Positions 58,748 to 64,000 of a DNA stretch of 64,000 bases are shown here, in pieces (the stretch's first letter is position 1; every line of letters begins with the position of its first letter). The notes under the pieces are model-generated. The model was not told where the DNA came from, did not search any database, and saw only the letters and a program-made list of their open reading frames with translations. This DNA comes from Gordius sp. MW1 (lineage: Eukaryota > Nematomorpha > Gordioida > Gordea > Gordiidae), in NCBI GenBank assembly GCA_964036665.1, contig OZ038531.1:15190168-15254167 (forward strand), written 5' to 3'. Made by a program: the position numbers and the translations under genes.

Positions 58748-61166
58748 TCCCGTGCAGACTTTATTAAATAGTAAGGATTTTGTGGAATTTTAAAAATCAT
58801 TAAAACAATACACCATTAAAATATTTTATAACATTGATTTAAAAAGGGTTGTGCGGTCTTAGAAGTGCTATTTACCTCAGCTGTCAGTATTCTGCGATCA
58901 GGCATAAAAAATTTGATGAGACCCGGTCTTGAACCAGTTAATGATTGTACTCGGGCGAAGATTATTGTGAACAGGACGAAAGGGTACAAACATGCCAAGT
59001 AGGCTACCTAATAAAACGAATCTATAGATGTATGGAAATGTTTCATTGAATATAACCTTTCCCGAAAATTTGTGGCCTTTAATTAGGACACCAAATACTA
59101 TGATCCACACAAACAACGATCCCAAAGCTAATTGCCACGTAATTCCGATGGAAAAACTTGTTGGAGGTTCACCCAACATAACGCTATAATAATTTCAAAA
59201 AGTTTATTAGCTATGCAATAATTTGCAAAGGATTATAGTATGGCAATTTATCTATGCAAAAGTATATGTCGATAAAATTAGGATAAGTTGTCATAGAACT
59301 CGTCGGGTTTAAAAGGCCTTAAGTGTTTTAGATTAAAATTAATCGAACAAAAAGGACAAGAAATGTATGGATTTAAAAAATATCTAGTGATAATTTATGA
59401 CGTTCAGGGTGGACGTATGAAGTGCTTTAAAAAAGAACATGTGGACTTTTTACAACAAATAAACTTCTACAAATAATACTATTGCACTGTGAAAGGCGCG
59501 TAGCCAAGGGGGCGGAAAGCGGGACTTTTCCTACCCCTTGGCCAAAATTAAAAAAAAATTTGTTATTGTTAAATGGGTTTAATTATTATATAAAAGCGAT
59601 AGTAAATGCTCTGACTGCTGAAGAGAAGACATTTTTCCAAAGCTGGTTATATCGCCTTGATTCGCATATATTGTAGGCGAAGTTTATTTTTTTTACATAT
59701 TTTTTGAATTTTTCCTCCCCCTTGAGAAAATCCTGGCTACGCGCCTGCACTGTGACCATAGTAAAAATAGGTTCAAGAATTTGACGAGTATACCAAATGG
59801 TAGTTTAAAGTGATGTAAATAGAGAGCATATAATCCCATAATTCCAATGATGTTTTAACTTTGGATCTTAAAATTTCTAGAGCTTTTGGAAACAATGAAT
59901 GGCAGTTTGCTATAAACGTCAAATTTAATATTTATGATTATGGTAGGATATAATCAAATAGTTTATCACGTTTAACGTAATTTTTATATAAATTTCACTC
60001 ATAATAGTATAAGGCCCCTAGGTTTAAACAGCCTTAGTTAGGACGAAGAAGAGCATACCTCAGATTTTTTAAAAATTTAGAAATCATGAGCCTTTTGGCT
60101 TAACTACTATATTTAAAAACTAGGGCCTTTGTATTTCTTGGCTCTCAAATCACTTTTTATAATTATTAAGGAACCACCTCAAAAATATAATTGAATAATG
60201 CGCCCCAATCAATTTTTTAAGCGGAATCCTGATCGGTATTTATTTTTAGCCGAGAATATGTGATTGTTGGTAATAACCTTAGGTACTGTTCGGTGGAGAG
60301 TGTAGGTATAAATGCATTTATTGAGGGGGAAGAAGATAAAGTCACGTTTTCCTCGAGGAAATCGTCGTCCCTATCTTCTGCTTCTTCCCCATTGGTCGAC
60401 ACAACACCTCTAACGGCGTTCGCCGATTGGTCCACCTTGATCGGCCCCCGTGACCCACCATCACCTTCTTCCGGTTTAACGTAATTCCGTCGTCCGCTGT
60501 TGGCTTCGGACGAACGATCTTTGGCTTTAGCAGATGCCAAAATGGCGGCGGTGTCGGCGCCGAACAGCTTGACAGCTGATTTGATCTTGGAGTGGAATCG
60601 GGGTCTACTCGGTACGAGGGTGGTTCGATTTATGTCGTCCAAAGGGTAGGATGGTACGCAATAACGCAGAAATCCCTTGTCGTCCACCCATTTTCGGTCC
60701 GGTTTGAGGACGGTCGATTCAAAGTGGTCCAAACTTATGTTGGGATTGTTGTCGCGCAAAAAATGAATGCTCACACAATCTAAACGACCCCCGCATATTA
60801 ATCGAAATTAGTAACAATCAATCCTTTGTAATAATATTCGTTATTTAATTAGGGTAAGTTTGGATTTCCCTTCTAGCCTCATAGAGTTGTAAGAAAATTT
60901 ATAAGATAATCATTTTAATCGTTATGATTTTATCTAATTCCAAATTTAATTCAAAAATATGATGAGATATTTAAAGGAAAAATGTTTTTAACTAAAATAC
61001 TGCAATTATATTTAGATACATACCTTTAGTGTTCCACCAATTGGTGCAACGCTCCCAAGGCAAATTCTCTTGCAGCGAGGCAAATGTGTAAAGTACGCTG
61101 TAAGAATTGATCATGTTAAAGTACATTGAAGCAAGTGTCGAAATTATCAGCATCGCATATCCAATA
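51015..61166 (-). CDS. SLC6-family Na+-coupled transporter, TM3-TM12 plus a very long C-terminal tail; 5' exons absent
   Basis: Plasma-membrane neurotransmitter:sodium symporter type. Exons (minus): 61166-61024, 60779-60278, 59183-59057, 59007-58876, 58440-58212, 57556-57315, 56447-56063, 54790-54536, 54166-53913, 53196-53031, 52951-52805, 52518-52340 and 52085-51015; about 1277 residues. Landmarks: STLASMYFNMINSYSVLYTF (TM3), LPWERCTNWWNTKDC, GITWQLALGSLFVWIIVF (TM4), YPFVLFTIIFARV (TM5), VWHDAVVQSFF and MASHNSFFNNLLRDSIV (TM6-7), FATMSQLGINSQ (TM8), LECVIISWVYG (TM10), then TM11-12 to WRRR. Extracellular loop 2 (60278-60779) has a ~120-residue Ser/Asp/Glu-rich insertion. The tail after TM12 is ~690 residues, polar and unrecognised. 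TM8 has Asn where most animal members have the Na2-site Asp. TM1-TM2 are not in the window and TM3 has an apparent 1-nt frameshift near 61141. The exact substrate is unknown. Confidence 0.88.
55180..55640. mobile_element. Decayed foldback relic in SLC6 intron
   Basis: GGCAACAACAAAAATCAACC, GTTTACAGATTTAATAGTTA and, inverted on the right, TTGTGTTCAGCATAAAAAAC and CTATCTAAATTTGTTAACCG resemble the arms at 34100-34850 and 42835-43620 in order and spacing, but are heavily mutated. Confidence 0.4.
57999..58164. mobile_element. TAGTGTTG-family MITE in SLC6 intron
   Basis: Begins TAGTGTTGTAAAAACGGTTG and ends AACCGTTTTTATAACACTA. Interior CAACCTTTGGTTTTAGTCGA and AAACCTTTGGTTAAAACCCA extend the inverted repeat to ~45 bp. 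Flanks CACTTAAC / GCCTAAAC match 5 of 8. The same terminal sequence bounds the 17.6 kb element at 3976-21623. Confidence 0.8.
59493..59746. mobile_element. GGCGCGTAGCC variant MITE in SLC6 intron
   Basis: AAGGCGCGTAGCCAAGGGGG at the left and CCTGGCTACGCGCCT at the right are inverted. Flanked by GCACTGTGA on both sides (59484-59492 and 59747-59755). A relative of the CATGGGCGTAGCCAG family with altered outermost bases. Confidence 0.8.
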
Positions 61167-61169
61167 CCT

Positions 61170-61550
61170 TAAAAAAGATGAGATTGACAGTTGTAAATTT
61201 AAAATAATCTCGATAACCAACGATTATTAATATAAAAAAACGCAGAATATTTAAAGATTTAGTGAATTTTAATTTTAGCAATACATGTATAATATAAATT
61301 AAGCAATATGTGTAAATGTTTTTCAATTGTAATCTTTTTCATATTGAGAGAGTCCAAATTTTATCTTTTATCTAAACATAAAACGTTTAACATCTTTCTA
61401 AATTGCCTTCTACATTATCAAAAACTATTTCAACATCCTTAAAATTAAACACTGTTCCCGTTCTTCTGTTCCATTCCTGTTATACAAGATTTAAAAGAGT
61501 CACGAAAAACTTTGAACTTAACACCGGGCTCCAAGCGGCATTACTTACTA
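61170..61550. other. Region 5' of the last recognised SLC6 exon
   Basis: TM1 and TM2 exons would be expected here or further right, but none is recognisable before the repeat arm starts at 61722. Confidence 0.4.
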
Positions 61551-61552
61551 GA

Positions 61553-61672
61553 GACCTGCAACGGGCCTGTTTAGGTCAGTCGGTCCGCCGGTAATGAAAA
61601 TTTCAAAGCCCGGATCCAGCACGTCAAAATATTAAATTATAAGCCCGAGCCCGGCTCGGGTCCGTAAAAATT
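61553..61672. mobile_element. GC-rich relic with TAGAGACCTGCAACGGGC end
   Basis: TAGAGACCTGCAACGGGCCT at the left, then GAGCCCGGCTCGGGTCCG. The reverse complement of this kind of end appears at 34548-34562 (TGCAGGTCTCTTGTA), linking this fragment to the centre of the foldback. Confidence 0.5.
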
Positions 61673-61721
61673 TTTTATTACTATTTTTTTTGTTAACTTT
61701 TTTTTATCGATATAATAAACT

Positions 61722-62855
61722 GGCCCTCGTGGGAAGGGGGAGGGGAAGGGGGGAAGGGAAGACTCATCTTTACTTCGTATAAATGTATCATATTTGCTAT
61801 GCAATTTATGGGCGAGAAAGGTGGGAAGGGGCGAGAATGCCTATAGGGGGGTATTAAATGCCTAATGCTTAATTAATTATTTATACAAATTTTCCATTTA
61901 TAGGCAAAATGTAATATAGGCAAAATGTAATATAGGCAAAATGTAATATAGGCAAGGGTTAGATTTAGTGTTTGCATCTAGTTGCGTATTACATTAGTTT
62001 TTACGGCCTTTAGTGATTATGGGTCTAACAAACATTATATTATAAAACATCCCAATGTTAAGAATTTGCAGAATTGTTGGGAGAAATTTTTGTTGAATTT
62101 GAACAATTTTTAATTAAAAAAATCAAAAATTTGGCGAATGATCATTTTTTCTCCATTGGTCAGTACCAACAGATACTCTATAAGTCATTGATAGCCAAAA
62201 AAACGGGGAAAAAAAATTTGATGCTCACTTTGGCCAATGGTCATTTTTTTCCATTGGTCAGCAGCCAGCACACGGTAAAAATGGATATAAATTCATAAGA
62301 GTAAAAAAAACGGAAAAAAAATTTTCGAATCATATTTTGGCTATGGTCATTTTTTTCCATTGGTCAGCAGCCAGGACATAAATTCATAATAGTCAAAAAA
62401 AAACGAAAAAAAAATTTTCGAATCACATTTTGGCCAATGGTCATTTTATTCCATTGGTCAGCAGCCAGCGGACGGCCAAAAAGTCATAATAGCAATGGTA
62501 GGAACAGGAACAATCATAATAGTCAAAAAAAACGAAAAAAATAATTTCGATTCACATTTTGGCCAATGGTCATTTTTTCCATCGGTCAGGAGCCAGCGGA
62601 CGGCCAAAAAGTCATAATAGCAATGGTAGTAACAGGAACAATCATAATAGTCAAAAAAAACGAAAAAATAAACTCGGATTCACATTTTAGCCAATGGTCA
62701 TTTTTTTCATTGGTCAGCAGCCAGCGGACGGCCAAATCCTCTTATTATCAATGATAGTAACAAGAACAATCATAAGAGTCAAAAAAACTCTGGGATTCTA
62801 ACCCAAAAACTAGTTAAATTGCATAGCAATTAAAAGTAAACAACTTTTATTTATG
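61722..62855 (-). repeat. MULE-like repeat arm, second copy (inverted relative to 1-1133)
   Basis: Reverse complement of 1-1133 over essentially its whole length, from GGCCCTCGTGGGAAGGGGG to the outer end AAGTAAACAACTTTTATTTATG. The tandem units (TTGGCCAATGGTCATTTTTT, CAGCAGCCAGCGGACGGCC) are all present with small indels. The inner side is followed by SLC6-proximal DNA, not by transposase. Confidence 0.85.
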
Positions 62856-62884
62856 TTTATTATATAATAAAATGAAACAATAAT

Positions 62885-63140
62885 AGAACAAGCGGACGGC
62901 CAAAAAGTCATATTATCAATGGTAGTAACAGGAAAAATATATTAATTTAATTTAAAAAATAAAAAAAAAATTTGCCCTCTCCGGGAATCGAACCAGCAAT
63001 TCAGAACGTTCGCCGGGGTTCGAACCCACATTAATAGAGGCATAGGCTTTTGTAGGGGCACAGGCACCCATATCAGTAGAGGCATAGGCCCTTGTAGTGG
63101 AGGGCATAGGGTAATTATAGCAATTAATATCAATGTTACC
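62885..63140. repeat. Arm-unit fragment and GGCATAGGC short repeats with tRNA-like motifs
   Basis: AGCGGACGGCCAAAAAGTCA near 62890 is one isolated unit of the repeat arm. At 62970-63030, CTCTCCGGGAATCGAACC and GCCGGGGTTCGAACCCAC look like inverted tRNA T-arms, but no cloverleaf can be drawn. Then AGAGGCATAGGC.TTTGTAG repeats about three times. Confidence 0.4.
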
Positions 63141-63289
63141 CAATTCAAAAACGAATATACTTATGCATTAATTTAACATAGCAATTAAAACCCGACCCCG
63201 CCCGAAAGCGAGGGAGATAGAGATGAGGGGTGGGGCACCTCTTTCTCATGCATTAATTTAAAAAATCGATAACCTAATATACCCAATGC

Positions 63290-63330
63290 AAATAGATAGG
63301 GACGGACGGACAACGGACGGACGGACAACA
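63290..63330. repeat. (GGAC)n-type microsatellite
   Basis: GGGACGGACGGACAACGGAC, repeated twice. Confidence 0.7.
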
Positions 63331-63389
63331 AAAAACGAGCCCATAAATTGCATAGCAATTAAAACAATATGTATGTGTTAAAAATGTTA

Positions 63390-64000
63390 ATAAAAAAACT
63401 CGGGCCTTCGGCCCTCGTGAGAAGGGGGAGGGGAGAAGGGAAGGGGGGAAGGGAAGGGGGGACGACTCATCTTTACTTAGTATAAATGTATCATATTTGC
63501 TATGCAATTTGGGCGAGAAAGGTGGGAAGGGGAGAGAATGCCTATAGGGGGGTATTAAATGCCTAATGATTAATTAATTATTTATACAAATTTTCCATTT
63601 ATAGGCAAAATGTAATATAGGCAAGGGTTAGGGTTAGATTTAGTGTTTGCATCTAGTTGCGTATTACATTAGTTTTTATGGCCTTTAGTGATTATGGGTC
63701 TAACAAACATTATATTATAAAACATCACAATGTTAAGAATTTGCAGAATTGTTGGGAGAAATTTTTGTTGAATTTGAACAATTTTTAATTAAAAAAATCA
63801 AAAATTTGGCGCATGGTCATTTTTTCTCCATTGGTGAGTACCAACAGATACTCTATAAGTCAATGATAGCCAAAAAAACGGAAAAAAAAATTGATGCTCA
63901 CTTTGGCCAATGGTCATTTTTTTCCATCGGTCAGCAGCCAGCACACGGTAAAAATGGATATAAATCATAAAAGTAAAAAAAAAACGAAAAAAAAATTTTC
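63390..64000 (-). repeat. MULE-like repeat arm, third copy, cut by the window end
   Basis: Same orientation as 61722-62855. Starts AACTCGGGCCTTCGGCCCTC, a few bases more complete on the inner side than the second copy and identical there to the left arm. Tandem units begin near 63815 and run off the window. Confidence 0.85.

Noticed and set aside
60260..60783. Plus-strand frames opposite SLC6 extracellular loop 2
   Set aside because: Antisense shadows of the loop-2 exon.
62965..63035. Possible tRNA gene (T-arm-like GGGAATCGAACC and GGTTCGAACCC)
   Set aside because: Two T-arm-like stretches occur close together, but no anticodon or D arm with proper spacing can be found on either strand.
1..64000. 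CRISPR arrays or prokaryotic operons
   Set aside because: No spaced identical repeats of CRISPR size, no Shine-Dalgarno-led gene clusters; spliced genes show the DNA is eukaryotic.

Overview
This window looks like nuclear DNA from an invertebrate animal. It is AT-rich, and its genes are cut into many small exons with GT..AG introns, some as short as 35-50 nt. The gene content (a transmembrane ZP-domain protein of the cuticlin/dusky type, a GlcNAc-6-P deacetylase, a DDAH-family protein and an SLC6 transporter) is animal-like. An ecdysozoan is my best guess, but the sequence does not settle the phylum. Exon models were assembled by eye from protein-family similarity, reading phase and splice sites.

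Layout. Positions 1-1133 are a long repeat arm with internal ~100-130 bp units. It is followed by the C-terminal part of a MULE-type transposase (to 1651). The same arm recurs inverted at 61722-62855 and again from about 63390 to the window end. Between 3976 and 21623 lies a 17.6 kb composite element with hAT-like ends (TAGTGTTGTAAAAACGG...), flanked by GGTCATAC / CGTCATAC. Its two arms carry oppositely oriented G/C-rich minisatellites (about 4390-5640 and 17420-21210). Its interior holds satellites and a non-coding LTR retroelement (9010-15646) with a perfect 5-bp target duplication (CTTAA), itself filled with a tandem series of a second LTR family.

Four host genes follow. AMDHD2 (plus strand, 22038-25818) has nine exons. 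A ZP-domain membrane protein (plus strand, 37162-45031) lacks its signal-peptide exon. A DDAH-family protein (minus strand, 47305-45915) is complete, but its catalytic His and Cys are replaced. An SLC6 transporter (minus strand, 61166-51015) has TM3 to TM12 and a cytoplasmic tail of about 690 residues; its TM1-TM2 exons are absent and there is an apparent 1-nt frameshift in TM3. The ZP and DDAH genes converge tail to tail about 0.9 kb apart. No operon or pathway linkage is evident.

The introns and intergenic space are full of non-autonomous DNA transposons: a MITE family with CATGGGCGTAGCCAG ends and 8-bp target duplications (at least eight copies), a TAGTGTTG-ended MITE family, foldback elements of about 0.77 kb, GC-rich GGCCCGACCCG-type relics and a decayed mariner. 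No autonomous transposase, rRNA gene, complete tRNA gene or CRISPR array was found.
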